NCBI GenBank assembly: GCA_913776245.1
Contig: CAJYLO010000002.1
Span: 62,001-126,000, forward strand
DNA length: 64,000 nt
Direction: 5' to 3'
Origin: an uncultured Chryseobacterium sp.
Lineage (GTDB): Bacteria; Bacteroidota; Bacteroidia; Flavobacteriales; Weeksellaceae
Numbering within the stretch: the stretch's first letter is position 1; the number at the start of each line of letters is the position of its first letter. Of this stretch, positions 33,918-43,715 are shown in pieces. Position numbers and translations under genes: made by a program. The notes under the pieces are model-generated. The model made no database searches. It was not told where the DNA came from and saw nothing but the letters and a program-made list of their open reading frames with translations.

Positions 33918-36900
33918 ATGTTTAAGAAATTCATACGCAGACCAGTTCTGTCAATAGTCATCTCGCTGATTATTGTTTTTATGGGTATTTTATCTCTTGT
34001 AAAACTTCCCGTAACGCAATTTCCCTCCATTTCTCCGCCAAAAGTGAATATTACGGCAGAATATCCGGGTGCTAATAACGAACTGCTCATTAAATCTGTT
34101 GTAATTCCTTTGGAACGCGGGCTAAACGGTGTTCCGGGAATGAAATATATGACTTCCGACGCCGGAAACGACGGGGAAGCATCAATCCAGGTGGTTTTCG
34201 ATTTGGGAACAGACCCGAACGTAGCTGCAGTTAACGTTCAAAACCGTGTGTCTTCTGTTGTTAATAAACTGCCGCCTTTGGTAGTTCGTGAAGGGGTGAA
34301 AATTACCCGTGAAGAACCGAATATGCTAATGTATATCAACCTTTACAGTGATAATCCTAAAGCTGACCAAAAATTCCTTTTCAACTATGCAGATATCAAC
34401 CTGATTTCCGAGCTGAAAAGGGTTAGCGGTGTCGGTTTCGCCGATATCTTGGGAACGAGAGAATATGCGATGAGAATCTGGCTGAAGCCGGACAGAATGA
34501 CCGCTTACGGCATCTCTGCTGACGAAGTGATGGAATCCCTGAACGAGCAGAGTTTGGAAGCTTCTCCCGGAAAAACAGGTGAAAGCTCCGGAAAACGCTC
34601 CCAGTCATTTGAATATATCCTGAAATATCCTGGTCGTTTCAATAACGAGAAAGACTACGGAAATATCATTCTTAAGGCCAATCCAAATGGCGAATTTGTA
34701 AGGTTGAAAGATGTGGCCGATATTGAATTCGGTTCATCTATGTACGACATCTACTCTACGCTTAACGGGAAGCCGTCCGCCGCAATTACTTTGAAACAAT
34801 CTTACGGTTCCAACGCAAGTGACGTTATCAAGAATGTAAAAGTTCTGATGAAAGATCTGGAAAAAACCTTTCCAAAAGGAATGCATTACGAGATCAGTTA
34901 TGACGTTTCCCGATTTTTGGATGCGTCGATTGAAAAAGTAGTTCATACCTTATTCGAAGCATTTATATTAGTAGCTATCGTAGTTTTCCTTTTCTTGGGC
35001 GACTGGCGTTCTACTTTGATTCCGACTATCGCGGTTCCGGTTTCTCTGGTAGGAACATTTGCGGTAATGTCTGCCTTTGGCATCACATTAAACCTGATTT
35101 CACTCTTTGCTTTGGTAATGGCGATCGGTATCGTTGTCGATGATGCGATTGTAGTGATAGAAGCGGTTCACGCTAAGATGGAAGAGAAACATCTGTCGCC
35201 GCTTAAGGCAACGGAAGAAGCAATGCATGAGATCAGCGGTGCAATTATCGCAATTACACTGGTAATGGCATCGGTTTTTATTCCGGTTGCATTTATGTCC
35301 GGTCCGGTTGGGGTTTTCTACCGCCAGTTTTCGATTACGATGGTTTCATCCATCATTTTATCGGGAGTTGTGGCTTTGACATTGACGCCTGCTTTATGTG
35401 CATTGATTCTTAAAAACAACCACGGTAAAGAGAAAAAGAAAACACCGATCAACAGATTTTTAGATGGTTTCAACAACTTATTTACAGTCGGAGCCGGCAA
35501 ATACCACAATTTATTGACGAAAGTGGTTACCCGTAAAATGGTCACCCTACCATTATTAATCCTTTTCTGTATCGGAACATTTTTCCTGAGCAACAAATTG
35601 CCTACCGGATTTATACCAAGTGAAGACCAGGGGATGATTTATGCGATAATCCAGACGCCGCCGGGTTCTACTCTGGAAAGAACCAATCAGATTGCGCTCG
35701 AGCTTCAGAAACAGTGTGAAGAGATTGACGGCGTGGCATCGGTTTCATCGTTGGCCGGATATGAGATTTTGACTGAAGGAACGGGTTCTAACTCAGGAAC
35801 TTGTCTGATTAACCTGAAAAACTGGGACGAAAGAAAAGAATCAGCCACGGAGATCATCGAACAGCTGGAACAAAAAGCCAAAGAAATCCCTGGTGCGAAT
35901 ATCGAATTCTTCCAACCGCCATCCATCCCGGGTTATGGAGCAGCCGGAGGTTTTGAACTACGACTTCTCGACAAAGCCGGAAGTGGTGATTATCACAAAA
36001 TGGAACAAGTGAGCAATGACTTTGTCAGAGAATTGAAAAAAAGACCGGAACTGGGTTCAGCTTTTACATTCTATTCTGCAAGTTTCCCTCAGTATATGCT
36101 GAAAGTTGATAATGACTTGGCAGAACAAAAAGGTGTGACGATAGAAAAAGCAATGGACAACCTTTCAACTTTGATTGGTTCCAATTACGAAACCAGTTTC
36201 ATCCGGTTTGACAGACCTTACAAAGTGATCGTTCAGGCTGGTCCGCAATACCGCGCTTTGCCAAGTGATTTATTAAAATTGTATGTCAAAAATGATAAAG
36301 ACCAAATGGTTCCTTATTCGGATTTTATGCATCTTGAAAAAGTGTATGGATTGTCGGAAATCACGAGACATAATATGTACAACTCTTCCGAAGTGAGTGG
36401 AACGCCGGCTCCCGGATATAGTTCCGGAGATGCGATCAAAGCGATCCAGGAAGTGGCGGATAAAACATTGCCAAGAGGTTTCGGAATCGACTGGGCTGGG
36501 ATTTCCAAAGACGAAGTATCCAGAGGTAATGAAGCGATCTATATTTTCTTGGTTTGTCTTGGATTCGTTTACCTGATTCTTTCTGCTCAATACGAAAGTT
36601 TCATTTTACCGTTACCAATCATTTTGTCTTTACCGACGGGGATTTTCGGGGCGTTTTTATGTCTTTCTCTTTTCGGGCTAGAGAATAACATCTATGCACA
36701 GGTGGCAATGGTAATGCTCATCGGATTACTCGGAAAGAATGCTGTATTAATTGTCGAATTTGCGGTTCAGAAAAAAGCAGAAGAAGGGCTTTCTACAAAA
36801 GAAGCGGCTTTGCAAGGCGCATCTCTGAGATTCCGTCCGATTTTGATGACATCATTCGCCTTCATTGCCGGATTGATTCCATTAGCTTTGGCAACAGGAC

Positions 36901-37109
36901 CTGGAGCTGTAGGTAACAGAACAATCGGAACCGCAGCCGCAGGTGGAATGCTCATCGGAACTATTTTCGGATTGATGATCATTCCCGGATTGTATTACAT
37001 TTTCGCCAACATTGCTGCTAAGTCCAAACTGACTTACTATGAAGAAGAAAATCCTTTAACAGAACAAACTGAACCTTACAAACACGATGGAAAATTTGAA
37101 GATAAATAA
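33918..37109 (+). CDS. RND multidrug efflux pump, HAE1 family
   Basis: This inner-membrane proton-driven exporter has 1063 residues, the usual size. It begins MFKKFIRRPVLSIVISLIIVF, has the porter-domain start VKLPVTQFPSISPPKVNITAEYPGA, and repeated blocks of membrane helices. Helix 4 carries the proton-relay aspartates (MAIGIVVDDAIVVIEAV), and helix 10 the lysine segment (GLLGKNAVLIVEFAV). The adaptor upstream and the outer-membrane factor downstream complete the pump. Substrates cannot be told from sequence; antibiotics, detergents or dyes are usual for the family. Confidence 0.94.
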   Translation: MFKKFIRRPVLSIVISLIIVFMGILSLVKLPVTQFPSISPPKVNITAEYPGANNELLIKSVVIPLERGLNGVPGMKYMTSDAGNDGEASIQVVFDLGTDPNVAAVNVQNRVSSVVNKLPPLVVREGVKITREEPNMLMYINLYSDNPKADQKFLFNYADINLISELKRVSGVGFADILGTREYAMRIWLKPDRMTAYGISADEVMESLNEQSLEASPGKTGESSGKRSQSFEYILKYPGRFNNEKDYGNIILKANPNGEFVRLKDVADIEFGSSMYDIYSTLNGKPSAAITLKQSYGSNASDVIKNVKVLMKDLEKTFPKGMHYEISYDVSRFLDASIEKVVHTLFEAFILVAIVVFLFLGDWRSTLIPTIAVPVSLVGTFAVMSAFGITLNLISLFALVMAIGIVVDDAIVVIEAVHAKMEEKHLSPLKATEEAMHEISGAIIAITLVMASVFIPVAFMSGPVGVFYRQFSITMVSSIILSGVVALTLTPALCALILKNNHGKEKKKTPINRFLDGFNNLFTVGAGKYHNLLTKVVTRKMVTLPLLILFCIGTFFLSNKLPTGFIPSEDQGMIYAIIQTPPGSTLERTNQIALELQKQCEEIDGVASVSSLAGYEILTEGTGSNSGTCLINLKNWDERKESATEIIEQLEQKAKEIPGANIEFFQPPSIPGYGAAGGFELRLLDKAGSGDYHKMEQVSNDFVRELKKRPELGSAFTFYSASFPQYMLKVDNDLAEQKGVTIEKAMDNLSTLIGSNYETSFIRFDRPYKVIVQAGPQYRALPSDLLKLYVKNDKDQMVPYSDFMHLEKVYGLSEITRHNMYNSSEVSGTPAPGYSSGDAIKAIQEVADKTLPRGFGIDWAGISKDEVSRGNEAIYIFLVCLGFVYLILSAQYESFILPLPIILSLPTGIFGAFLCLSLFGLENNIYAQVAMVMLIGLLGKNAVLIVEFAVQKKAEEGLSTKEAALQGASLRFRPILMTSFAFIAGLIPLALATGPGAVGNRTIGTAAAGGMLIGTIFGLMIIPGLYYIFANIAAKSKLTYYEEENPLTEQTEPYKHDGKFEDK

Positions 37110-37149
37110 AAGAAATTTTAGAATTTCCAAAACCAAATGAAAATAGTTT

Positions 37150-37222
37150 TTCTCGCTGATTTTAAGGATTAGTCTGATTTTTCAGCATTGTTAATCTGCA
37201 AAATCTGAGTAATCAGCGAGAA
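37150..37222. repeat. 73-nt dispersed palindrome between pump and channel genes
   Basis: TTCTCGCTGATT (37150-37161) and AATCAGCGAGAA (37211-37222) pair perfectly over 12 bp and close a 49-nt interior with further partial pairing (GATTTTTCAGC/TTAATCTGC). It resembles ERIC-like intergenic repeats of Bacteroidetes. Placed inside the operon, it may tune expression or stability of the downstream channel message. Confidence 0.65.
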
Positions 37223-37244
37223 TTATAAATCAAAAAATAACAGT

Positions 37245-38693
37245 ATGAATAAATTATTTCATAATCATAAAAGTATAATAACCACAATTGCTTTTTCGCT
37301 CCTTTTAGCAAGTTGTAAAGCACCAATGGCGACCAAAATTCAGGACCGGGTAAAAGAAACTTTGCCTCAGAATTTTGAAAATCAAGCCGTTTCCGAAAAC
37401 AACTCCGGAATCACGCCCTGGAAACAATTTTTTACAGACCCGAATCTTGTCAGTCTGATTGATGAAGCTCTGAAGAACAATCAGGAATTAATGATCACAC
37501 TTCAGCAAATCGAAATCGCCAAAAGTGATGTAATGTACAAAAACGGAAAACTTAGTCCGACCGTTGCAGCAAGATTAGGAGCAGGAATCGAAAAAGTGGG
37601 CCGCTACACAAGTACAGGTGCCGGTGATGCATCTACTGATATAACCGATGGAAAAGAAGTCCCGGAAAACCTGACCAACTTTGAAGGCGGACTGGTTGCC
37701 AACTGGGAAGTTGATATCTGGCATAAGCTGAGAACCGAGAAACAAGCTGCTGTTGCGCATTATCTGTCAACGGTTGAAGGAAAAAATTTTGTTTTATCAA
37801 GTCTGATTGCGGAAGTTGCTAATAATTATTATGAATTATTGTCGCTTGATAATCAGCTGGATATCATTCATCAGTATATGGATTTACAGAAAAAAGCACT
37901 TGAAGTGGCTAAAATCCAGAAACAGGCAATGGCCGCAACAGAATTAGCGGTTAAAAAATTTGAGGCTGAACTGGCAAAATCCAATGCGACTGAATACGAT
38001 TTGAAACAACAGATCACGGAAAAGGAAAATCAAATCAATGCTTTGCTGGGTCGTTATCCGCAACCGATTGTAAGAACCAGAGAAAGTTTTATGTCGATTG
38101 TTCCGCAAACGGTTTATACAGGAATTCCGTCTCAATTACTGGCAAATCGTCCTGACATCAAGCAAGCGGAACTGGAATTGCAATCTGCCAAACTGGATGT
38201 GGAAGCGGCAAGAAAAGAATTCTATCCAAGTTTAGAGATCAATGCTGCATTAGGTTTGGAAGCCTTCAAACCTTCTTACCTTGTTAAGCTTCCGGAATCT
38301 GTTGCTTACAGTATGGTTGGAGAGCTGGCTGGTCCGCTGATTAATAAAAGCGCAATTCAGGCAAATTTCAAATCGGCAGATGCCAGACAAATCCAGGCTT
38401 TGTATGAATACGATAAAACCATCTTAAGCGCTTATCTTGATATTACTAATCAAATGTCAGCGATTAAAAACCTCGATAAATATTATGAAATGAAATCCCA
38501 GGAAGTCAAAGCGCTTGACCAGGGCATTGATATTGCTAATCAGTTATTCAGAAATATGAGAGCGGACTATCTGGAAGTCCTGATGAACCAGCGTGATGCA
38601 TTAGACGCCAAAATGGAGCTCATCGAAGCTAAAGCAAGACAGCTAAGCACGGTTGTAAATATCTACAAAAGCTTAGGTGGCGGCTGGAAATAA
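37245..38693 (+). CDS. Outer-membrane efflux channel (TolC/OprM type lipoprotein)
   Basis: The outer-membrane factor of the RND pump has 482 residues. The lipobox LLLASC places it as a lipoprotein, as in OprM-like proteins. Two outer-membrane-efflux repeats follow: DEALKNNQELMITLQQIEIAKSD (about 75-100) and the later NRPDIKQAELELQSAKLDVEAARKEFYPSL (about 305-335). Long helices form the periplasmic tunnel. It is the last gene of the operon and ends in a terminator. Confidence 0.92.
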   Translation: MNKLFHNHKSIITTIAFSLLLASCKAPMATKIQDRVKETLPQNFENQAVSENNSGITPWKQFFTDPNLVSLIDEALKNNQELMITLQQIEIAKSDVMYKNGKLSPTVAARLGAGIEKVGRYTSTGAGDASTDITDGKEVPENLTNFEGGLVANWEVDIWHKLRTEKQAAVAHYLSTVEGKNFVLSSLIAEVANNYYELLSLDNQLDIIHQYMDLQKKALEVAKIQKQAMAATELAVKKFEAELAKSNATEYDLKQQITEKENQINALLGRYPQPIVRTRESFMSIVPQTVYTGIPSQLLANRPDIKQAELELQSAKLDVEAARKEFYPSLEINAALGLEAFKPSYLVKLPESVAYSMVGELAGPLINKSAIQANFKSADARQIQALYEYDKTILSAYLDITNQMSAIKNLDKYYEMKSQEVKALDQGIDIANQLFRNMRADYLEVLMNQRDALDAKMELIEAKARQLSTVVNIYKSLGGGWK

Positions 38694-38720
38694 ACCCAAC
38701 ACTAACTAATTATATGCGAG

Positions 38721-38755
38721 TGCTTCCGGAAATTTTTCCGGGAGCATTTTTTATT
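38721..38755 (+). terminator. Terminator of the efflux operon
   Basis: TGCTTCCGGAAA (38721-38732) and TTTCCGGGAGCA (38735-38746) pair with one G-U, followed by TTTTTTATT. Confidence 0.8.
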
Positions 38756-38775
38756 AATTCAAAATAAATCAAAAA

Positions 38776-38810
38776 AATATACCAATTGGTATATTAATTA
38801 TGTATATTTG
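38776..38810 (+). promoter_or_regulatory. tetR operator and promoter
   Basis: AATATACCAATTGGTATATT (38776-38795) is a perfect 20-nt palindrome. It lies just upstream of, and overlaps the -33/spacer part of, the promoter with -7 box TATATTTG (38803-38810), 20 bp before ATG 38831. A near-copy lies upstream of the SDR gene, so the TetR protein probably binds both. Confidence 0.75.
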
Positions 38811-38830
38811 CAAAGTCAATTCAGATTAAA

Positions 38831-39424
38831 ATGTCAAAAGCAGAGAAAACCAGACAGTTCATCATCGAACAAACCGCAGAAATCTTCAATAAGAAAGGTT
38901 ATGCCGGAACGTCTTTGTCTGATATTACTTCGGCAACCGGATTGACAAAAGGCAGCATCTACGGAAATTTCGAGAACAAGGATGAAGTGGCTAAAGAAGT
39001 TTACCGCTACAACGCCAAAAGATTGCAATCCAATTTCATCAATGAACTTAATGACGCGATGACAACCAGGGAAAAACTTTTTGTAGTCCTGAACGTTTAC
39101 AGAAAAACCTGGGAAACAAATATGTCCAGAGGTGGCTGCCCACACCTCAACACAGCTGTAGAAGCCGATGACACAATGCCGGTTCTTAAAGCTGAAGTAA
39201 CTAAAAATTTTCAAAAGTGGGCAAACCAGTTTATTCAAATAATCGAAGATGGAAAAACAAAGAATGAAATTGAAGAGTCTGCCGATTCATCACATTATGC
39301 TTTTCAATTCATCGCATTGATAGAAGGCGGAATTTTACTGTCGAAAACGATGGACAATAGATCACACCTTTTTAGTACCTTAGAAAGAATCGAAAAAATT
39401 ATCGACACCGAATTAATCAAATAA
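38831..39424 (+). CDS. TetR-family transcriptional regulator
   Basis: The protein has 197 residues. The N-terminal helix-turn-helix reads TRQFIIEQTAEIFNKKGYAGTSLSDITSATGLTKGSIYGNFENKDEVAKEVYR, a full TetR_N domain (about residues 5-60). The C-terminal ligand domain contains GGCPHLNTAVEADD, a Cys-containing segment also found in YcdC-like TetR regulators that sense reactive compounds; whether this Cys acts as a sensor is inference. It sits between two matching palindromes and just upstream of the SDR gene, which it probably represses together with itself. Confidence 0.88.
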   Translation: MSKAEKTRQFIIEQTAEIFNKKGYAGTSLSDITSATGLTKGSIYGNFENKDEVAKEVYRYNAKRLQSNFINELNDAMTTREKLFVVLNVYRKTWETNMSRGGCPHLNTAVEADDTMPVLKAEVTKNFQKWANQFIQIIEDGKTKNEIEESADSSHYAFQFIALIEGGILLSKTMDNRSHLFSTLERIEKIIDTELIK

Positions 39425-39441
39425 AATTTTTTAAACAAAAA

Positions 39442-39457
39442 TATACCGATTGGTATA
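39442..39457 (+). promoter_or_regulatory. Second TetR operator, upstream of the SDR gene
   Basis: TATACCGATTGGTATA differs by one base from the core of the palindrome at 38776-38795 and lies 17 bp before ATG 39475. It points to control of the SDR gene by the TetR protein. Confidence 0.7.
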
Positions 39458-39473
39458 ATAACAATTCAGCATT

Positions 39474-40232
39474 ATGAAAACAACCAACAACACAGTATTG
39501 ATTTCCGGAGGTTCAGCCGGAATCGGATTAGAAATCGCAAAATTATTATCCGAAAAAGGCAACAAAGTCATTATCACCGGCAGGAATGAAGAACGACTAA
39601 AAAATGCAGCTTCACAACTGAAAAATGTTACGACTATCGCTTCAGATGTCAGCAATGCAGAGGATGTAGAAAATCTTATCAACAGGATCAAAACCGAATT
39701 TCCGGATTTGAATATGGTCATCAACAATGCCGGACGTGCTCTCGTCTACGACATCACAGAAGAAAACGCCAACGCTTTCGAAAAAGCAGAAGATGAAATG
39801 CTGACCAACTATCTTTCCATCATCCGCCTCAACGAAAAACTGCTTCCCGTTCTGAAAACCAATAGCAATCCAACCATCGTGAACGTTTCTTCTGTTGTCG
39901 CTTTCGTTCCGGGCTTTTTGGCAACTTATTCTGCGAGCAAAGCAGCCCTGCATTCTTACACCAGATATCTGCGTTTGGCTTTGAAAGATGCCAATGTGAA
40001 TGTTTTTGAACTGATGCCACCTTTGGTAGACACCGAATTTTCTGCGCCAATTGGCGGTAAAAACGGCGTTCCGGCTTCTTTTGTTGCAGAACAGTTGATT
40101 GCAGGACTGGATCAGGATAATTATGAAATCCGCGTGGGACAGACTGAAGATATCTACAGATTATATCTCTCTTCACCTGATGATGCATTGTTGGCGATGA
40201 ATCAAAGCAGAACACATCAAGTTGGCGAGTAA
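39474..40232 (+). CDS. Short-chain dehydrogenase/reductase (SDR)
   Basis: The protein has 252 residues. The NAD(P)-binding motif is SGGSAGIGLEIAKLL, NNAG occurs as MVINNAGRAL, and the catalytic triad region reads IVNVSSVVAF ... YSASKAALHSY. It resembles DltE-type SDR proteins. Co-control with a TetR regulator suggests a detoxifying or stress-related reductase, but the substrate is unknown. Confidence 0.88.
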   Translation: MKTTNNTVLISGGSAGIGLEIAKLLSEKGNKVIITGRNEERLKNAASQLKNVTTIASDVSNAEDVENLINRIKTEFPDLNMVINNAGRALVYDITEENANAFEKAEDEMLTNYLSIIRLNEKLLPVLKTNSNPTIVNVSSVVAFVPGFLATYSASKAALHSYTRYLRLALKDANVNVFELMPPLVDTEFSAPIGGKNGVPASFVAEQLIAGLDQDNYEIRVGQTEDIYRLYLSSPDDALLAMNQSRTHQVGE

Positions 40233-40256
40233 ATTTTAATAATTTGGGCAGCTTTT

Positions 40257-40335
40257 TCCGCCTTCCAATCCCGCTATCCGCCTATGGCGGATGAGCTCCG
40301 TTCAAGTCGGGCTGCAGTTTCCAGGGCAAAACAAG
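40257..40335. repeat. REP-like dispersed element, third copy
   Basis: CCCGCTATCCGCC opens a perfect hairpin ATCCGCC-TAT-GGCGGAT (40276-40292) and is followed by CCGTTCAAGTCGGGCTGCAG. The CCCGCTATCCG core is shared with the elements at 5468, 20687 and 45262. The remaining bases to 40490 show nothing further. Confidence 0.6.
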
Positions 40336-40490
40336 TGTGGAACTTTAAAATAATTTCTGATAAATGAATAGATCTTTTTATTAAGTTTTACACCTTTGCA
40401 GACTTTAAAATATTTTCAATATTGAAACAAAAAATCTTAGTGGATTTGCATTAAAAAATGATGCTCTAACAATTTAAAGTAATTAATATT

Positions 40491-40922
40491 ATGGACAAAC
40501 TAGCACATTTGCAGTCATTAATAGGACGAGAATTCCAGGATTCGCCTTCGCCGTTTATGCGCTGGCTGAAACCAATTGTTGTTTCTGCAGAAAAGGGACA
40601 CCTGGAATTTCAATATACGATTCGTCCGGAATGGCTCAATCCCATCGGTAATCTTCACGGCGGTGTGACGGCGGCAATTATTGATGACGTTTTGGGTGCC
40701 ACAATGTTTTCTCTGAACGAGCCAACTTTTTATACGACGATTAATAATGTCATTGATTATTTCTCCATCGGGAAAGAAGGTGAAAACATTATCGCGGAAA
40801 CGCACATCACCAAATTAGGAAAACAATTCGTCAACGCCACCTGCGAAATCTGGAACTCCGACAAAAGCAAACTGATCGCAAAAGGTACATCCAACTTATT
40901 CAAAACGCAAATCTCAAGATAA
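40491..40922 (+). CDS. PaaI-type hotdog thioesterase
   Basis: The protein has 143 residues of the hotdog fold. WLNPIGNLHGGVTAAIIDDVLG holds the HGG motif and catalytic acid typical of PaaI/YbgC-like acyl-CoA thioesterases. Its stop codon overlaps the start codon of fabF (TAATG), so the two are translated as a coupled pair. A role in trimming acyl thioesters linked to fatty-acid synthesis is likely, but the substrate is not fixed. Confidence 0.87.
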   Translation: MDKLAHLQSLIGREFQDSPSPFMRWLKPIVVSAEKGHLEFQYTIRPEWLNPIGNLHGGVTAAIIDDVLGATMFSLNEPTFYTTINNVIDYFSIGKEGENIIAETHITKLGKQFVNATCEIWNSDKSKLIAKGTSNLFKTQISR

Positions 40923-42157
40923 TGAAACGAGTTGTAATCACCGGAATGGGCGCAGTAACGCCTTTGGGGAATGACGTCGAAACTTTTTGGAACAGTATTC
41001 TGAGAGGAAAAAGCGGTGCAGACAAGATCACCCATTTTGATGCAGAAAAATTCAAAGTACAATTTGCAGCCGAGGTTAAGAACTTCATGCCAGATAAATA
41101 TCTGGACAGGAACGAAATCAAACGAAGCGACCTTTTCACACAATACGCTATTTACGCTGCTGCTCAGGCTATGGAAGATTCCGGCCTGAATTTTAAGGAC
41201 TTCGACCCTTTTGAGATTGGCGTCATTTGGGGAACAGGCCAAGGCGGAATGGAAACTTTTGAAAATGAAGTCACAGACTATGTTTCCGGCAACGGAACAC
41301 CTAGATTCAGTCCGTTTTTTGTACCAAAACTGATTGCCAATATGGCTTCCGGAATGATTTCCATGAAATATGGTTTGCGAGGAATCAATTACACCACCGT
41401 TTCTGCTTGTGCTACGGCCAATACCGCTTTTATGGATGCCTTCAATTATATCCGATGGGGAAAAGCGAAAGCTATCGTCAGCGGTGGTTCCGAAGCGCCT
41501 ATTACGCAGGCTTCATTAGGTGGATTTTCATCGATGAAAGCAATGTCCACCAGGAACGATAACCCGAAAATTGCCAGCCGGCCATATGATGTGGAACGTG
41601 ACGGTTTTATAATGGGCGAAGGTGCTGGTGCATTAATTCTTGAAGAATATGAGCACGCCAAAGCAAGAGATGCCAAAATCTATGCAGAACTGATTGGCGC
41701 TGCAATGACTGCCGATGCTTATCATATGACCGCACCACATCCGGAAGGAATTGGAGCTGCAAAATCTATGGAATTGGCGTTGCAAGATGCCGAAATTCTA
41801 TCAGAACAAGTCGATTACCTGAATCCGCACGCCACCTCTACTCCATTGGGAGATTTAGCAGAGCTGAATGCCATTAATAAAGTTTTCAAGAAAAGTCCGA
41901 ATCTCGATATCAGTGCAACGAAATCGATGACGGGACATTTACTTGGCGCCGCCGGTGCTGTTGAGGCAATTATTTGCATCAAAGCCATTCAGGAAGGTGT
42001 GATTCCGGCCACCATCAATATTTCAAGACTGGATGAGCATATTCCGCAAGGCATCAATATCATTACCGAAAATAAGGAAAAGCCAGTCAATATCGCTATG
42101 AGCAACGCTTTTGGTTTTGGTGGACATAACTCGACCGTAATATTCAGGAAGATATAA
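40922..42157 (+). CDS. fabF: Beta-ketoacyl-ACP synthase II
   Basis: This condensing enzyme lengthens fatty acyl chains by adding malonyl-ACP. The 411 residues open VVITGMGAVTPLGNDVETFW. The catalytic Cys lies in TTVSACATANTAF, the two histidines in NPHATSTPLGD and KSMTGHLLGAAGAVEAI, and the C-terminus reads SNAFGFGGHNS. All three catalytic residues are present. It lacks a nearby acpP or fabG; a second KAS (FabH or FabF) may lie elsewhere. It is translationally coupled to the upstream thioesterase. Confidence 0.92.
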   Translation: MKRVVITGMGAVTPLGNDVETFWNSILRGKSGADKITHFDAEKFKVQFAAEVKNFMPDKYLDRNEIKRSDLFTQYAIYAAAQAMEDSGLNFKDFDPFEIGVIWGTGQGGMETFENEVTDYVSGNGTPRFSPFFVPKLIANMASGMISMKYGLRGINYTTVSACATANTAFMDAFNYIRWGKAKAIVSGGSEAPITQASLGGFSSMKAMSTRNDNPKIASRPYDVERDGFIMGEGAGALILEEYEHAKARDAKIYAELIGAAMTADAYHMTAPHPEGIGAAKSMELALQDAEILSEQVDYLNPHATSTPLGDLAELNAINKVFKKSPNLDISATKSMTGHLLGAAGAVEAIICIKAIQEGVIPATINISRLDEHIPQGINIITENKEKPVNIAMSNAFGFGGHNSTVIFRKI

Positions 42158-42228
42158 ATAACTATATTTCAAGTATTTAAATTTCAATAATATTTCTATT
42201 ATGAATTGATGATTGCTGGCGCACTGTT

Positions 42229-42258
42229 TTTGTTTCTGAATTTTTAATTGTAATTTTG
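42229..42258 (+). promoter_or_regulatory. Promoter of ahcY
   Basis: TTTG (42229-42232), an 18-bp spacer and TAATTTTG (42251-42258) match the Bacteroidetes consensus, 35 bp before ATG 42294. Confidence 0.6.
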
Positions 42259-42293
42259 CATTTTAAAATCAGAATTAAATTTGTTCATCAGAT

Positions 42294-43607
42294 ATGAGTA
42301 CAACAACACAATACGTTCCTTATAAAGTTAAGGACATTTCCTTAGCAGAATGGGGAAGAAAAGAAATCACTTTGGCGGAAGCCGAAATGCCTGGTTTGAT
42401 GGCTATCCGTGAAGAGTACGGACCTTCCCAGCCATTGAAAGGTGCAAGAATTGCAGGATGTCTTCACATGACCATCCAGACTGCAGTTTTAATTGAAACT
42501 CTGGTTGCACTTGGAGCAGAAGTTACCTGGTCTTCTTGTAATATTTTCTCTACACAGGATCACGCTGCTGCGGCTATTGCTGCTGCAGGAATCCCGGTTT
42601 ATGCTTGGAAAGGAATGAATGCTGAGGAATTTGATTGGTGTATTGAGCAGACTATTTTCTTTGGTGAAGACAGAAAGCCACTGAATATGATCCTGGATGA
42701 TGGTGGAGACTTAACCAATATGGTTTTTGACAACTACCCGGAACTAACAGCCGGAATCAAAGGACTTTCTGAAGAAACGACAACCGGTGTCCACAGATTG
42801 TACGAAAGAATGAAGAACGGAACTTTGGTAATGCCTGCAATCAATGTGAATGATTCAGTTACCAAATCTAAATTCGATAACAAATACGGATGTAAGGAAT
42901 CTGCAGTAGATGCCGTAAGAAGAGCTACTGACGTAATGCTTGCCGGAAAAAGAGTGGTAGTTTGCGGATACGGAGACGTTGGTAAAGGGACTGCTGCATC
43001 TTTCAGAGGTGCTGGTTCTATTGTTACGGTTACCGAAATCGACCCAATCTGTGCACTTCAGGCGGCAATGGACGGTTACGAAGTAAAAAGACTGGATACT
43101 GTAGTTGATAATGCTGATATCGTTATCACAACCACAGGAAACTTCAACATCGTAAGAAAAGAGCATTTTCTTAAGATGAAAGATAAAACGATCGTTTGTA
43201 ACATCGGTCACTTCGATAATGAAATTGATATGGCTTGGCTGAACGAAAATTACGGTCACACGAAATCTGAAGTTAAGCCTCAGGTTGATATCTACACTGT
43301 TGAAGGTAAAGAAATCATCATTTTGGCTGAAGGAAGATTGGTAAACCTTGGTTGTGCCACAGGTCACCCAAGTTTTGTGATGTCCAACTCTTTCTCTAAC
43401 CAGACTTTGGCTCAGATCGAACTCTGGACTAATTCTGAAGCTTATGGAAACGAAGTTTATATGCTTCCTAAGCACTTGGATGAAAAAGTAGCAGCTTTAC
43501 ACCTTAAAAAACTAAGCGTAGAACTGGAAACGCTTTCTCCGGAACAGGCAGATTATATCGGTGTTCCGGTTGAAGGGCCTTTCAAGCCGGAGTATTACAG
43601 ATATTAA
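42294..43607 (+). CDS. ahcY: Adenosylhomocysteinase
   Basis: This NAD-dependent enzyme splits S-adenosylhomocysteine to adenosine and homocysteine, clearing the by-product of methylation. The 437 residues show [28 protein letters not shown], the NAD-binding [30 protein letters not shown] and the C-terminal [18 protein letters not shown]. The short bacterial form without the 40-residue insertion of some orthologues is consistent with this length. It has its own promoter and ends in a hairpin terminator. Confidence 0.95.
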   Translation: MSTTTQYVPYKVKDISLAEWGRKEITLAEAEMPGLMAIREEYGPSQPLKGARIAGCLHMTIQTAVLIETLVALGAEVTWSSCNIFSTQDHAAAAIAAAGIPVYAWKGMNAEEFDWCIEQTIFFGEDRKPLNMILDDGGDLTNMVFDNYPELTAGIKGLSEETTTGVHRLYERMKNGTLVMPAINVNDSVTKSKFDNKYGCKESAVDAVRRATDVMLAGKRVVVCGYGDVGKGTAASFRGAGSIVTVTEIDPICALQAAMDGYEVKRLDTVVDNADIVITTTGNFNIVRKEHFLKMKDKTIVCNIGHFDNEIDMAWLNENYGHTKSEVKPQVDIYTVEGKEIIILAEGRLVNLGCATGHPSFVMSNSFSNQTLAQIELWTNSEAYGNEVYMLPKHLDEKVAALHLKKLSVELETLSPEQADYIGVPVEGPFKPEYYRY

Positions 43608-43642
43608 GTAGTCGAAAATTTGAATTTAAGATTAATTATAAA

Positions 43643-43675
43643 AAACTCCTCTATTATTTAGAGGAGTTTTTTTGA
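43643..43675 (+). terminator. Terminator after ahcY
   Basis: AAACTCCTCTA (43643-43653) and TAGAGGAGTTT (43659-43669) form an 11-bp stem with a 5-nt loop, followed by a T run. Confidence 0.85.
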
Positions 43676-43715
43676 TTTTTTTTAAAAAAAATTTATATTT
43701 ATAATAAAAAAATTT

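Noticed and set aside
38831-39424. TetR protein as local repressor of the efflux operon
   Set aside because: Its palindrome is found before tetR and the SDR gene but not upstream of 32701, so control of the pump is not supported by sequence.
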